Assembly: GCA_035771175.1 (NCBI GenBank)
Contig: CM069594.1
Span: 9,548,620-9,612,619 of the forward strand
DNA length: 64,000 bases
Reading direction: 5' to 3'
Source: Paratinospora sagittata
Taxonomy: Eukaryota > Streptophyta > Magnoliopsida > Ranunculales > Menispermaceae
Shown piece after piece: positions 45,080 through 57,593 of this stretch. Positions within the stretch are counted from its first letter, which is position 1; the number at the start of each line of letters is the position of its first letter. The notes beneath the pieces were generated by a model. That model was not told where the DNA came from and did no database searches. It worked only from the letters and a program-made list of their open reading frames with translations. A program made the position numbers and the translations under genes.

Positions 45080-45778
45080 TGTTGGTACAAGATTTGACCA
45101 ATTCTAGTAGATAATGAGATGGAGGGGATGCGCTAAGCTGGAACCAACATAGATTGCCCGAGACTTTTAACCTGAGAAGGAAAGAAATGAGAAGAATAGG
45201 TTATTGTAAGGAACACCGGTGTGGTGCTGACCAAAGACCCTCCGAAGCCTAAGTTAGTTCACAGCTCCTTAGAGTCCATAGTACTGAACTGAGTAGAAAA
45301 TAACATTCCTTCTCCCTTAGAGGTGATGGGTTTTTATAGACAATAGGGTCCTTGGCCGCAGTAGTCGTGTTCGTAGTCTAACTAGGAGAGCTAAGTAGCC
45401 TTCTAGTTGGACTACTAGGAGACCTTTGTAGCATTATCATAGTCTGATGAGGAGTAATTCTTGAACTTGTCGTTGTAGATCTCGCGTGATCCTTATCCGT
45501 GTCGAATAAACATTTCGTCAATCATCTCGGTATGCCGAGCTGACAATTGTCGTCGAATTTTCCCTTTCGTTCAGGTTATACCTTGTCGATACCATGGTAC
45601 CTACTTAAAATCATAAGTTGGTGTTTGTGTCGTCGCTGTCAAGTCCTGTCACTCCCGCAGGTCGATATTTGAAAGCATCTAATCAGTATCTTCGTCTATC
45701 TAGTTGACGTCGTCATTGGGTGGCTAGTCTAACTGATGATGTGGCATACGACTCGGTACGCCAAGAACTGGTCCAACA
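45080..45778 (-). repeat. Element B 3' LTR
   Basis: 699 bp, alignable along its length with 60009-60702 with many substitutions (for example AGATGGAGGGGAT, AACACCGGTGTGGTGCTG and GGTACCATGGTACC-type words). In element orientation it starts TGTTGGACC and ends ACCAACA. Confidence 0.9.
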
Positions 45779-45792
45779 TCTACTTCTCAGGC
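45779..45792 (-). promoter_or_regulatory. Element B polypurine tract
   Basis: On the minus strand CCTGAGAAGTAGA directly precedes the 3' LTR start, like the CCTGGGGGGTAGA of element A. Confidence 0.6.
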
Positions 45793-46139
45793 TCTGACCA
45801 AAATCATTTGGTCGGAGGCTCCGATCTGATCATTTGCATACCGAGGTCATTAATTGATCGACCATAGATGCTTTGAAAATCGTAAAGACGTGCACCGCCA
45901 TTCCAGCGGTCGCACTTACTCTGATTTCGGATCGTTAGATGTTACTTTGAGATTCGTGTTGTTACTGATATCGCGCGGGTCATCAGCCTATAAATAGTTG
46001 GAAGCTCATTTGTTCAGCATCTTGAGTTGTGTCCACGCTTTAGGTCCGTATTTCTTGACCGGTACTTCTTATATGGTATCCCCTGTTCGGTAAATTTGTT
46101 CGATAACCCGAATCTTCTTCAGATTCCTTAAGTAGTTAG

Positions 46140-48009
46140 ATGGCTGACCCTAGGGTAGGTTCCGATCAGGCTGCTTAGCCTACGGAAGAGGTTGATGTTT
46201 CCTACGAGGAGTTTTTCCAAGGGGAAGACATTGACGCCAAGGTCGGTGAGGAGGCTGATAGGGAGGTGTCCCATGAGGAGGAAGTCGGTTCCAAGGAGGA
46301 TTCCGAGGCTACCGATCAGGATGAGAAGGTACTCGACATACCTCCACTAGTTGTTGACAGATCACAATTAGTGCTCGGTACCACCAAGTCGAATACTTCT
46401 TGTCAACCCTCCAGGGCAGAGAGCTTAGCTGCTGGCAAGCACGAAGGTGCGGTTTACACTATCGATCGCATCTCGTCCAAGATCAAAGAGCACCATCTGG
46501 TACAACTCCAGAAAGAGCTCGGTATCCCGGACATGTCGATCTTGAAGGCACTTGCACCTGGGGACCGAGCTAGTTGTCCTCTAGTGAGAGAGGTGGCATT
46601 CAGTCCTCCAGGTATCGAGATTCCCTCCATCCCTTGTGTTTTTTATTGCTTTCATTTTCTTGGTTGGTATCATCTTGCTCGACACTAAAACTAATTCTTT
46701 CATATAAGTACTTAGGAAACACCAAACAGAGAAGAATACGACTTCTCTTAAGTAGACGCCATCTACAAGCTACCCTACGGAGATCATCAGTACATGGTGA
46801 TGTTAACGTTAGAGAGGTTGTATGGGGCAAGTGTTACTCTTGAGCTGAAAGTGTTTTCTGGATGTAAGTTTTTTACGCACCTCTTTCATTTTTCCAATCT
46901 GCTATTGTTTGTGTCGACCTGATAATTTTCGTTGATTTCAAATTTTAAGAAATTGGGGGCGAGCAATGGCAGGAAGAAGAAGAAGACCAAGAAGATGGCT
47001 CCAAAAAGGACTTCAAGAAAGTATGTTGCCGACCCGTCCAAGCTGAGGGACCTCGCCGCCGAGCGGGCTGTTATCAGCCAAGGCACTTCGAGGATGCCTA
47101 GCAGCAGTGCCAAAAAAAATTTGGCTCCTAAGGGGTCATCCACTGCTCGGCATATCGAGCAGAGTGCTCCCCATAGAGGAGGTTAGATTCACTTGGACCA
47201 AGACCAAGCCGTTTGGGCCTCCCGAGCAGCTACTGGGAAAGAAGTTAAGGAAGGATGATTGTGGCACAATGACTTACCAGATCGGTGATGTCGACTCTTT
47301 GAGGTCGGCATCTCGAACACCACCTTGGTCCTCATGAAAGACGAGGACGTGTTCGAAGGCCTTAGCGACGCCTTCATGAAGTCTACTGAGGTAATTCCTG
47401 TTCTTATTTTCCCTTTGTGTAGATTGATATGTTTTAGTTGGAAGATAACTTTATTTTGTGTATTTCGCAGGCTCCTGCTCAGTCCATTTACAACTTGCGC
47501 CGAGTCTAGAGGGACTATGAACGTTTCGATGAAATTGTGAAGAAGGCTCAGACCAGCAAGACCATTATGGAATCAAGGGTCGTAGCTCATGCGGCTGAAC
47601 TGAGGAAAACTACTGAGCAGTTGTAGCTGAAAGAGACCGAGAATGGGTACCTCCGAGATGAGCTTGCTTGGGCAAATGCTGAAGCGATTGCTGAATTCAA
47701 GGCCTCGGCGGAGTTTAGAGCAACAGTGAACGCTTTCAGCCAAGTTGTTGTTGACGAGGAATGTGTAAACGTCATGATGGTCTACCGAGCTGATATGAAG
47801 GCATTTTTTGCGGGCTCGGTGGACTTCACTTCCTATGACTAATGGAAAAAGGCGATCGGAGTAGCAATGTTGAGGCAAAAGATAAATGAGAGATTCTCAC
47901 CGAGCAGGGCTTTACCTATGTGGTAAGCATGTTTGATCAGCCTGTTCGGATTGGTTCTGACGAGCACCAGCCTCAGCCCATTGATGATAACCATGACCTT
48001 CCTCAGTAA
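46140..48009 (+). pseudogene. Element B antisense multi-exon gene, homolog of that in A
   Basis: Opposite to element B, exon 1 (46140-46611) starts MADPRVGSDQ, is acidic, and contains AVYTIDRISSKIKEHHLVQL and ELGIPD, aligning with A's EYTIDCIPSKI block. A second predicted exon (46716-46863) has YKLPYGDHQYMVMLTLERLY. Exon 3 (46950-47390) has a lysine-rich start, RKYVADPSKLRDLAAERA, and the end LSDAFMKSTE, matching A's LTNAFVKSTE. The donor GTAATT follows immediately, and the acceptor before 47471 opens exon 4, a charged, coiled-coil-like stretch with YRADMKAFFAGSVDFTSYD, matching A's YRANLESYFEGSVDF. The WK-RWF block of A was not found. Stops and a frameshift occur, so it is a decayed copy. 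Confidence 0.65.
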
Positions 48010-49093
48010 GAGTCTGCTCAGTGTAGACCTAGTCTTGCCATTTGCTTTCTCTGTAATTATGTTTGGCCTGTGTGCCTTTTGACTCTTTTCAATGGATGTA
48101 TCTTTTTTGAGTTCCAAACTTGAATATAATCTTCTTTCACTATAAGTCATTGTTGTATGCTTGGGTTCTTATAATTTTTCTAAGTATTATGCCCCATTGC
48201 TCGTAATAGGAATGAGATCGGTACAAACCTTAATATAGATGCCTTTGGTGTTAAGGTCATTCCGTACCAAGCTTATCCTACTCTGTTCTACCGAGCTATG
48301 TTTTGTTCTTGGGAAAATCCCAAGTATAAGCCATCTTAGCTCAGTATCTTTTGAGTTGATAGGATATCAACAGTTTTAGAGACTTCGGCCTAGCCTGCTC
48401 TTTTTCAATACTTGTCGAGCTCGTACCCAAGTGTTACCGAGCTCTTAAGATGTCCTTGGGAAATTCCAAGTATTAACAAGCGATACTTGGTACCTTAAGA
48501 GGTCAGTTGGTGATCCATCTTATTTATCCTTTTCTCTAGGTTGGTAGGCTAGTTAACTTCTCAGTACAGATTGCTCAACCCCCTAAAGCACTTTTGGACT
48601 TGAGTCATCTTCTCGGGGATTGGCATCTTTGCTGCCCCAAGGTACTGTAGGGTATTGACCCCCTTCTCTATGATACCGACCTATTAAGGTGGAACCCCAA
48701 GAAACTTTTGTCTATGCCATTTTCTCAGTAGACACCTAGCCAATGCGTACCTCCTAGGCATTCTATGGCTAAAACCCTTCTTCTTAATGGCTTCCGACTG
48801 GGTCAGTAGCCCCAAGGCACTGAAATATTTGTAGCTTCCATATTGTAAACTTGTAGAAATCTAGAGAAAAGAAAATTTTTATTGATGTAAATAAACTGTA
48901 AGTTGACAATCAGTGTAGAAAAGTCGATCAATAACTAAGTCTACTACCGCTACTGCTACTAGTACTACTACTTCTATTGGTACTGGTACTGGTAGTACTT
49001 CTTGAGGTGCTCCGCATTCTATGGTCTAGGTATCTTTCTTCCTGATATAGACACCAGATCGGAGTATTGTAGTGATCTTGTATGGCACTTCTC
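48010..49093 (-). other. Element B 3' non-coding stretch
   Basis: No domain on either strand. It contains repeats of the CCAAG-CACT and CCTTGG type also seen in element A 3' of integrase. A trinucleotide-rich run (ACTACTGCTACT-like) lies at about 48941-49003. Confidence 0.45.
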
Positions 49094-50830
49094 TGTCACG
49101 CCCGGGTTGCACCGCAGTGCTCCCTACCAAGGATGATGAGTACCCCAATCTACAGGGCGTACTCCAGCCATTATGGAACCATAATATTGTCTCCACTGTA
49201 GAATTTACAACACAGTGTCCTTTACCCCCCTGCACAATCCATAGCACAGGGAGGGCCTACCCCAGATTCGAACTCGTAACCTCCCTTAAATAGGCCAAAA
49301 GCATCAAAAGCCCTAAAATATGAAATTTTCCATACTTAGGCCATATTGCTGATTTACACTAGGTCACCATGTTCAGCCATGTATATCACCGATTTTGCAT
49401 CATGGGTTCATCAACAATGGCAACTAGGTCAACATAGTTGACATGTGAGCTATTTGGAAAGGACTACGTTCATATTCTAAATTTAGGTCTAATACAAGCA
49501 ACCCTACCAATTCTTCATTTAATATTCTGTTTAGATGTATCAATCTACCAACAGAACTATTTAATCACAAAATCAACCGTACAGATTGAATTATGTTAAG
49601 AAACAAACCTCCTGTCCAAAACTCAGTTCAATCCAACGGTGGACCAAAACGATAAGCCTTTTTGATGAATAAGTCTCTAATCAGACAATTTCTCCTTTCC
49701 TTCTTCAAATACTCGAACTCAGATGACTATATCACACAACATACTTAACCCATAAACATCTTCACCGTTCATAATGCATAAAGATCAGTTGTAAACCACA
49801 TTCCCAAATATCTTATCCATCCAGCGGTAGATCTAAACTGCGTGAGAAATCCAAACTTTCCGACCAGCTTTGTTTGAGAGGTTATAATGAATACCCATAC
49901 GATACAAACTTGGTGAAAAAGTTTGAGCACAATCGGACCATATAGTACGAAGATCCAGCTCTTTGATGAAAACGTTGTTGAGACTTTCCTCAAAGCAACT
50001 CCCTCTTTTTTCTCTTCTTCTTTCCTTTCTCTCCACTCATCTCACCCTCTAGGACTTCTTTGGGGAAGAGAAGTAGGGCATGGGACACTTGTCCACTCTC
50101 ATGCACCAACATTGACATGTGTTGGAGAGGAGAAATGGGACATGGGACACTTGTCCATTTTCATGCACCAACTTGACATGTATTGGAGAAGAGAAATGGG
50201 GCATGGGACACTTGTCCATTCTCATGCACCAACTTGACATGTGTTGGTCTCATGCACCAATTTGACATGTGTTGGAGAAGAGAAATGGGGCATGGGACAC
50301 TTGTCCATTCTCATGCACCAACTTGGCATGTGTTGGTCTCATGCACCAACTTGACATGTGTTGGAGAAAATGAATGGGGCATGGGAAACTTGTCCATTAT
50401 CATGCATCAACTTGACATGTGTTGGAGAAGAGAAATGGGGTATGGGACACTTGTCCATTCTCATGCACCAATTTGACATGTGTTGGTCTCATACTACCCA
50501 TACCAACCACATGTACTTTAACCAATGTTATGTTTCCATGTATTTTAAATGTCCAATCCATCTAATACACCAAATATTTTATTCTCATTTATCCTTTTAT
50601 TCAATCAATCCTAACCCATATAAATTCATGGTTTAATGGGCCCATGCATAAATAATAACATATGCATTATACTTTAATTTAACATGACCCATATACAATT
50701 TATAATGCACATATTTATATACATTATCAAGCATCAAATATACAAACATTAAACAACCATCAAACAAACACCAAACATATCAAGGCAACACATAGAGTTT
50801 GGGCAAAATGCAATTGGGTTATGGGCTAGA
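49094..50830 (-). repeat. F: LTR-like insertion in element B
   Basis: TGTCACGCCCGGG starts directly after element B's CACTTCTC, the form of a gypsy LTR end in reverse orientation. The stretch is non-coding and ends near 50825-50835, where integrase-tail sequence of B resumes. A right terminus and duplication could not be fixed, and about 55 bp of B expected from A appear missing at the junction. It is probably a solo LTR with a deletion at one end. Confidence 0.55.
50079..50500. repeat. Tandem repeat, units of 61 and 89 bp
   Basis: The word CATGGGACACTTGTCCA or close variants recurs at 50079, 50141, 50202, 50291, 50380 and 50441, spaced 62, 61, 89, 89 and 61 bases. The longer units hold an extra CATGCACCAA-TTGACATGTGTTGG block. 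The array lies inside insertion F and produces repetitive, meaningless open frames on both strands. Confidence 0.9.
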
Positions 50831-51730
50831 TGAGCATGACCTTCCTTAGCACTAAGTTGTCAACCTTGAAACTTCTATGTCTCACCTCAAAATTGTAGTG
50901 CTTGGAGATCTTCTGCTGGTATGCAGCCAGCCTGAGCTGCGCTCACTCTCTAATCTCTTCAAGTAGGTCCAGGTTGGTACACTGAGCTTTCGCGTTCTTG
51001 AACTCGTCAAAGTGTGTAGTCCTCAAGGTCAATATCCCTATCTTCACAAAAATGACAACCTCCATCCCAAAAGCTAAACAAAATGGTGTTTCCCCTATCG
51101 TAGTTTGGGAGGCGGTATGATATGACCAGAGGATTTGTGGCATGTCTTCGGCACACATTCCCTTCTTCTCCTCAAGCCTGGTCTTCAGGGTGTGCTTGAT
51201 TATTTTGTTCACAGCCTCCACCTGACCGTTGGCTTGAGGGTGAGCAGGAGTAGAAAGGAAGTATCGAATGTCGAGGTATTCATAGAATGATCGGAACTTG
51301 GTATTGTCGAATTGCTTGTCGTTATCTGAGACGATGGTGTATGAAACACCAAAACGAAATATGAACGACTTCCAAATGAAGCGCGTGGTCTTCTACTCAG
51401 TAATATGTGCTAGAGGTTCAGCTTCTATCCACTTGGTGAAGTAATCTACTACAACGATTGCAAATTTGACATGTCTTTTACAGGTAGGCAGGTGTCCTAT
51501 CAGATCTACCCCCCACTAAGAAAAATACCATGGGCTTTGAATGGGCGAGAGATATTCTGCAGGAGCTCGGATACCGGTTCCATGCTTCTGACAGCTGTCA
51601 CATTTCTGAGCTATCTGTAGGGAGTCTTTGTAGATCGTGGGCCATTAGTAACTCTGGCAAAGAACTTTGTATGCGAGAGCTCTTCCGCTAGAGTGGTTGT
51701 TGCATATGCCCTCATGAATTTCCTCAAGGA
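50831..51730 (-). pseudogene. Element B integrase
   Basis: Read on the minus strand: zinc-binding remnants near 51600-51720, then VDYFTKWIEAEPLAHIT (first Asp region), VSYTIVSDNDKQFDN (second Asp) and HPQANGQVEAVNKIIKHTL with the catalytic-Glu position kept (QVEAVN). Next are ILWSYHTASQTTIGETPFCL and LAFGMEVVIFVKIG. The reading ends in LVLRKVML at insertion F, and the final GPYKI-like block reappears beyond F near 49060-49093. It is better preserved than in A. Confidence 0.8.
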
Positions 51731-52780
51731 CTCACTATGCCAGCTCTTCTCGTAAGCACTTTAAGTGAGGCATTGTGAAACTGCGTCTGTAGAATTGGTC
51801 ATCCACCATTGAGTACCTAGCAGCTTGCCTTCGTACTTTTCTTGTCTTAACCTTGTCATCTGGCAACTCACTACTATGTATGAATATCTGGTCGAATCCA
51901 TCCACGAGGGGATTTGGTTGAGAGAGCAGACTAGACCAGGTTCCCCAATGCTCCAAGCTGGCAAAAATTTTACTGGGACTTGGATCATGAGCTCGGCCTT
52001 GGAGGAAGAAGCCAACTTAAAAAGTGCATCAGCCAAGGCATTTTCTATTCTTTGCACCTGTGTCACTTCATATTTTGTGAATCGTCATAATAGTGCTAGT
52101 GATTACGTAAGGTATGCTTACATCCTGTCATCCTTAGCCTGATACTTTGGTGTGACTTGCCCTGCGATGAGCTGAGAATCGCAATGGATGACTAGTTGTC
52201 CTACCCACTAGCTAAGAGTACGTCGCAATCCTGCTAAGAGTGCTTCGTACTCTTCTTCGTTGTTAGAGGCTGGAAATTGAAGCAAAAAATGAATAGATGT
52301 TTCTCATTCTCATGGGAAATGAGTACTATTCCTGCTCCGCATCCTTGCTTGCAGGACGAACAATCCACAAACAACTTCCAACCTTCCTGAGAGGTTTAGT
52401 CGGTAGGGTGAGCTTCCTGGGGTAGCTCGGACAAAAAATTTATCAGTTCTTGTCCCTTCACAACTGTTCTAGGTCGGTACTCGACGTCAAATTCACTTAG
52501 TTTAATGGCCGACTTGTTCAATCGTCTGGATGTCTCCAGCCTCAAGAGCACCTACCGTAATGGGTGTTTGGTGAGGACTACTATGGTGTGAGCCTGGAAA
52601 TATGGCCTTAATTTCCAAGATGAGGTGACTAGTGCAAGATCCAATTTATTTATCTCTGGATATCTGATCTCCACGTCAAGCAGAGACTTGCTGGTGTAGT
52701 AAATGAGCCTGGCCCAGGTAGGCTTTTAACTCTTGAAAATCTTTCTCGCATTATGGGGTCCATTCCACGATTTTTTTTAT
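51731..52780 (-). pseudogene. Element B RNase H domains (tandem)
   Basis: The minus strand holds the end of the first RNase H (KSLLDVEIRYPEINKLDLAL-like and LRPYFQAHTIVVLTKH-like text at about 52540-52690). The second RNase H follows (WKLFVDCSSCKQGCGAGIVL near 52330-52390, then RIENALADALFKLASSSKAE at 51990-52060). The pair is diagnostic for Tat elements. Frame changes and stops are present. Confidence 0.7.
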
Positions 52781-53440
52781 TAGCTTAAAGAATGGGAAAC
52801 ATTCTTGGAGATGAACCTGTTTAACGTGGCTACTCACTCGGTGAGCCTTTGCACCTCTTTCACTGTCCCAGGTGACTACATATCGATAAGAGCTCAGACC
52901 TTATCAGGGTTCGCTATGATTCCTCTCTAATTTATGAGAAATCCTAAAATCTTGCTTGAGCTCACTCTAAAAATGAACTTTGCTGGGTTGAGTTTCATGT
53001 GGTACTTTCTCAATATACTGAACACATCCACCAAGTCGGTAGGACGAGCTATCGCTTTCACATTTTTCACCAACATGTCGTCGACGTAGACCTCCATGTT
53101 GACTTTAATTTTCTCTTTGAACATGTTATTGACTTGCCTCTAGTAGGTAGCCCAGACATTTTTCAGGCCGAAAGGCATTACCTTGTAGCAGTACAGACCC
53201 CGATTAATGATAAAAACAATCTTTCTTCAGCTCTGCAGCTCAATACAATCTGGTTGTACCTTGAATAAGCATCCATGAAGCTCAATAGCTCATGACCCGC
53301 TGTCGAATATACCAGCTGGTCAATTTGGGACAGTGGGAAACTTTCCTTCGAGCATGCTTTATTCAGATCAGTGAAGCCAACACAAGTCCTCCACTTCCCA
53401 TTGGGCTTCTTGACCATCACCACGTTGGCCAACTAGTCCG
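52781..53440 (-). pseudogene. Element B reverse transcriptase
   Basis: The minus-strand reading gives ANVVMVKKPNGKWRTCVGF, TDLNKACSKESFPL, HELLSFMDAYSRYNQIVL, a frame change, and EVYVDDMLVKNV with the catalytic YVDD intact near 53080. The thumb follows (MKLNPAKFIFRVSSSKILGF). The GKW motif is intact here, unlike in A, where it is a stop. Confidence 0.8.
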
Positions 53441-54174
53441 AATAGAACAGCTCTCTTATGAAGCTAGCTGCTAGGAGCTTGTAAACCTCTTCCCGTAGAC
53501 TTTGAGCTCTATCAAAACTGAGAGCTCTTCTTTTCTGTCAAACTAGTTTGCATCTAGGTCGACGTTGAGGTGATGTACCATCACACTGGTCAGTATGCTA
53601 AACATATCTTCGTGTGACCAAGCGAAGACATCCTTGTGCTCACACAACATACCGACAAACTGTTCGGTTAGTAATGTGCTTATCCCTCTGCCGACCTTTA
53701 CAGTCTTCGCTGGATCTTCGTCGATTTGCACTTCTGTCCACTCGTTCTGGGCTTCGTTCTCTGACGCAATTTCTCCGGGGTCGAGATCTGGCACATCCAA
53801 CTGCATCAGCTGCTCCTCCGTTACTTTGGGACTATCCACGTGTCCATCTTCTTCTTCATTGTTATGACGTAGCAATCCTGAGATTCATCTTGGTCGCCGC
53901 GCACAACTCTTGCACCTCGCTCTATTGAAAACTTTAGAGCTAGGTGATAGGTTAGCACCACAACCCTAAGGTTGTTGAGAAGTAGTCTTCCTATGATGGC
54001 ATTGTATACAGTAAGACACTTCACCACCAAGAAATTGGCCATGATTGTGACCTTTTTCTTTGAATCTCCAGTTGTCACTAGTAGGGTTATCCTTCATTTT
54101 AGCATAATTCTATCTCCAGTAAACTGATCAATGGCACATCTACCAGATTGAGTTGCTCTTTGGTCAGTCTCAAC
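53441..54174 (-). pseudogene. Element B protease C-terminal part and linker
   Basis: The minus strand gives ATNAIMANFLVVK-type sequence (MANFLVVKCLTVYNAIIGR near 54000-54050) and the linker between protease and RT (QLMQLDVPDLDPGEIASE, TEQFVGMLCEHKDVFAW), equivalent to element A 11640-12130. The first half of the protease lies on the other side of S4. Confidence 0.7.
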
Positions 54175-56127
54175 TGTTGAACCAGTTATCCTCATGTCCC
54201 TTACAAGAATATGTCCCTAATATGAAAGATATTTTGATGATTACAAACCACATTTTGTTTATGATAATACTGCATACATGGTGCATCTAATCTTACTTGA
54301 AGGTTTCAAAGAATCATGATGCATGAAAAACGTATTAAAGATCTACTTGAAAACCATAATCATTTGAAGATATTCCAGAGTATGATTAGATTATGTTAGG
54401 TTGTAGAACCTTCTCTGCCATTTGATTCAGCAATATGCATAACTGCATGTTTTAGTTGAATTAATTTTAATCGTTTGCATAATCGATTTAATTCGGAAAT
54501 ATCTTGTTTTTAATCGTGTTTTAATCGAAAAATCAAAATCATTTTTATAGAGTCTTTCAGGATGCTAATGTTTCATGAGCGCCCTCCTGGACTTGAAGAG
54601 TCAGGACGCTAACATTCAAGGTTGAGTTAAACTGATTCATTAGGACGCTTACTTGTAAGTAGCGGCCTCCTTTTAGTCAACCTTTGACAGTGTCTGGACG
54701 CTGGCTTAGTCTCAACTTGCTGAAAGTTCTCCTAAGTCTTTAAATGATTTTTATCTATAAGGACGCTAATAGTTATAAGTTGAAAAACTATTAGGGCAAT
54801 ACCTAGATAGGAGCGCCCTCATCCTTAGAATCAACTTAATAACTTTCATGACGCTTATTGTCCTTCAACGCACTTATTATTGCTTTTAAAATTGTTTTTA
54901 AAACAAAGCAGAACGCTAACTGTCAAGTAGTGCCCTCATGATTTAAGTCGTTTAATTGTCAAAGGAAGTCAGGACGCTTACAAGTTAGTAGCGCCCTTAC
55001 TTTATTGTTTAGTAGGTCGCTTATGCTTTATGAGCGCCCTCAAAGGAACAAAACGACAAAGTTGATATTATGCGTCAGGGCGCTAATTCAACAATGGTAT
55101 TGTTCTGACACTTACACTATTTCAGTTAACTTTTTCAGAATAGTAAGAAAACTTTTCAGAATTGTACAACTTTTTCAAAACTTTTTGAACGTTCTAATAC
55201 CTTGTTATAACATTCCTTTTTTGTGAAAGATCAGAAAATTCAGGTGCTACCACCGTAATATGCACAGAGCTGAATCAATCTATTTCGGGAAAGAATGTAG
55301 ACGTTGTATTTGAAATAACCTAGAGCTCCAAAATTCACTATGTCCATTGTGCCTCTGTTATTTCTATATATATATATATGTGTTGCCTTAGAGCAGAAAC
55401 ACAACGAACCAATACGAAAACTGATATTCACTCAAAAACGCTTTAACAGTTTTCATTTGTGCAAAAAACTTTTGAAAGTTAGTCTACTACTTTTTGTGCT
55501 TGAACTTACGATCATTTTGAAAGAAAAACATCAAGTCTTTTGGATTGATTAATCTTCATCTTCATCAGTTTCAAAATCCATTGAAGAAGACAAAAGCTCT
55601 TTGAACATGTTTTCAGCCAAACCTCATCATACATATTTTGCTGAATCTGTGGTGACAGAAGGTTCAATCCAAAGCTTTGTAAGTATCATTTTGATTCTGA
55701 GTAAAGGGAATCATATCTCATCTTGTATTTAGTTTGTAGTTACTAGTTAGTCACTGAGCTAGAGCAAGTGTTGCTCAAGGTTGTAACGGTCTTCTCGCAC
55801 CTGTAAGTTGAGAAATGGTCTTCTCACACCCGTAAGTTGAGAAACGGTAGTTCTCACACTCGTAAGTTGAGAAAGTGTACCGGTTTGGTCTTCACCCGTA
55901 AGAAGATTCATAGTGGAGTTTGAACAAATCATAGCTGAGGAGGTTAGGTAGTGGATGTAGGCGAGGTCGAACCACTATAAATCTTGATTGCATTGTCTCT
56001 TTTACATTTATTGCATTTAGTAGCTATACTTTGTTTAATCTGCTTTCAATATTCCGCACATTATTAAGAAAGGTAAAATCTGCTAAGTGCCCAATTCACC
56101 CCTATCTTGGACATATATGGGCCAACA
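54175..56127 (+). repeat. S4: solo LTR, S family (1953 bp)
   Basis: Starts TGTTGAACC, ends GGGCCAACA; flanks TCAAC and CCAAC (one change). It splits the protease of B between the FEKL and LTKEQL equivalents. It has a GGACGCT array at about 54560-55110, a TTCTCA...TGAGAA array at about 55790-55910 ending in TCTTCACCCGTAAGAAGA (55889-55906), and GTAGTGG...CCACTATAAA near 55948-55981. A TATATATATATATG run lies near 55367-55380. No genes. Confidence 0.88.
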
Positions 56128-56132
56128 CCAAC

Positions 56133-57593
56133 TTCTCGAACGCTGACCAGTAGAAGATATCTGCCAAGCTCCTGTTGTCAACCAGTATACGGTGGACTTT
56201 GTAGTTGGCCACAGTCATTGTAACTACCAGGGCATCCGCATATGGGGGGAGGATGCCCTACGCCTCCTCTTCGGTAAAAGTGATTGCAAATCAGTTCCCT
56301 TATGCTTCTCAGGTTAGTACCCCACGTTCATGAATTTCGACCTAGCTTCTCAAACATAGGCATTCATAGCTCGGTTAGAGGTGTCGAGCTGGTCTGCACC
56401 AAATATGGTTTTGATCTCGCCGACTATCTTGGTTCGGTCTTTTTCTTGGGCTTTCTTCTGGTCGGAGTTTTTGACGAACTCCTTGAGATAACCCTTGCAA
56501 ATCAGTGTCTCGATCTCTTCTTTGAGGTCATAACATTGGTCGGAGGTTTTTACGAACTCCTTGAGATAACCCTTGCCAATCAATGTCTTGATCTCTTCTT
56601 TGAGGTCATAACATTGGTCAATATCATGACCATGGTCTCGGTGATACCGACAGTACTTCTTCCTGTCTCTCTGCTCTGCTGGTGCTTTCAGCTTCTTAGG
56701 TCAACTAACATAGTCCCTGTTTTGGATCTCGAGCAAGACCTATTCTAATGATGCAGTCAAAGGGGTGTAGTTCGAGTAAACCTTTTGGGGGACCTTGTTA
56801 CTCCTTTGATCTCGACAACCAGAATCTGACTTCTTCTCACCTCGATCATCCTCATTTGCATTGTCTTCCCTCTTCCCTTTTCGATCATTTTTTGAGCTCT
56901 TCAAGGATCCCTCATTCATGTTTTGCATCGTTCTGCTCGTTAACATTGATGTACTTTTCTGCCCGATTCAAAATATCTGCATAAGTTTGGGACTTTTTTT
57001 AAGGAGCAGTGGAATCTCCCAAGTCTCAATTCGGCGACAACAGTTGTCACAACCATCTTATCATCATAGTCATCTACCTCGACTCGTGCATCATCGAAAC
57101 GATCGAGGTATTCCTTCAAGCTCTCAGTTTGCTTCTGTTTGATAGCGAGTAAGCTATTCATAAGTCCTTCTTTCTCATTTTTCCCAACAAAATGATCAAT
57201 GAACTTATGAGCTAGGTGCCCGAACGAGCATATGGATCCAGTTTTGAGTTTCCGCTACCACTTCCTACCTAGTCCGCCAAGGGTGATCTGGAAACCCTTG
57301 TATATGGTGACATCATCTTAGCCTTTGAATTCCAGTCAGGACTTGTAGTTCTTGATATGCTCTCTTGGATCCACTTTTCCCTTGTATGTCTTGACATTCT
57401 TCAGCAGCGGGATTTGGAGTATTTCCTCGATAAAAATAGAAGAAAGCTCTTTATGTTCCTTATAGTCTCGAGGCACAGACTTGGTCGACTCCATACGTTC
57501 AGACCTGGATGTATTTCTCGACGTTGTCCTGGTCGAGCTGTGCCTCACTACGTCGGACCTCTTTGCAGGTACTGACCTGGCCGAGGTGCTCAT
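56133..57593 (-). pseudogene. Element B gag, C-terminal part, and start of protease
   Basis: From 57593 leftward: LLKNVKTYKGKVDPREHIKNYKS (capsid start), then KQKQTESLKEYLDRFDDARV near 57100, a spacer rich in lysine and aspartate (KNDRKGKREDNANEDDRGEKK), and a nucleocapsid region with a CRYHRDHGHDIDQC finger near 56615-56660. The segment after the finger is duplicated. It ends toward protease sequence near 56150-56270. The frame contains stops. N-terminal gag is on the far side of S5. Confidence 0.75.
56460..56615 (-). repeat. 78-bp in-frame tandem duplication in gag
   Basis: Two copies of a 78-base unit (56460-56537 and 56538-56615) each encode DQCYDLKEEI, TLI-KGYLKEFVK. The unit is 26 codons, so the frame is kept. 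It includes the last cysteine of the finger and the helix after it. Element A has one copy. Confidence 0.85.

Noticed and set aside
49923..50476. Open frames with repeated TLVHSHAPT-like peptides
   Set aside because: They are by-products of the 61/89-bp tandem repeat, and similar frames occur on both strands.
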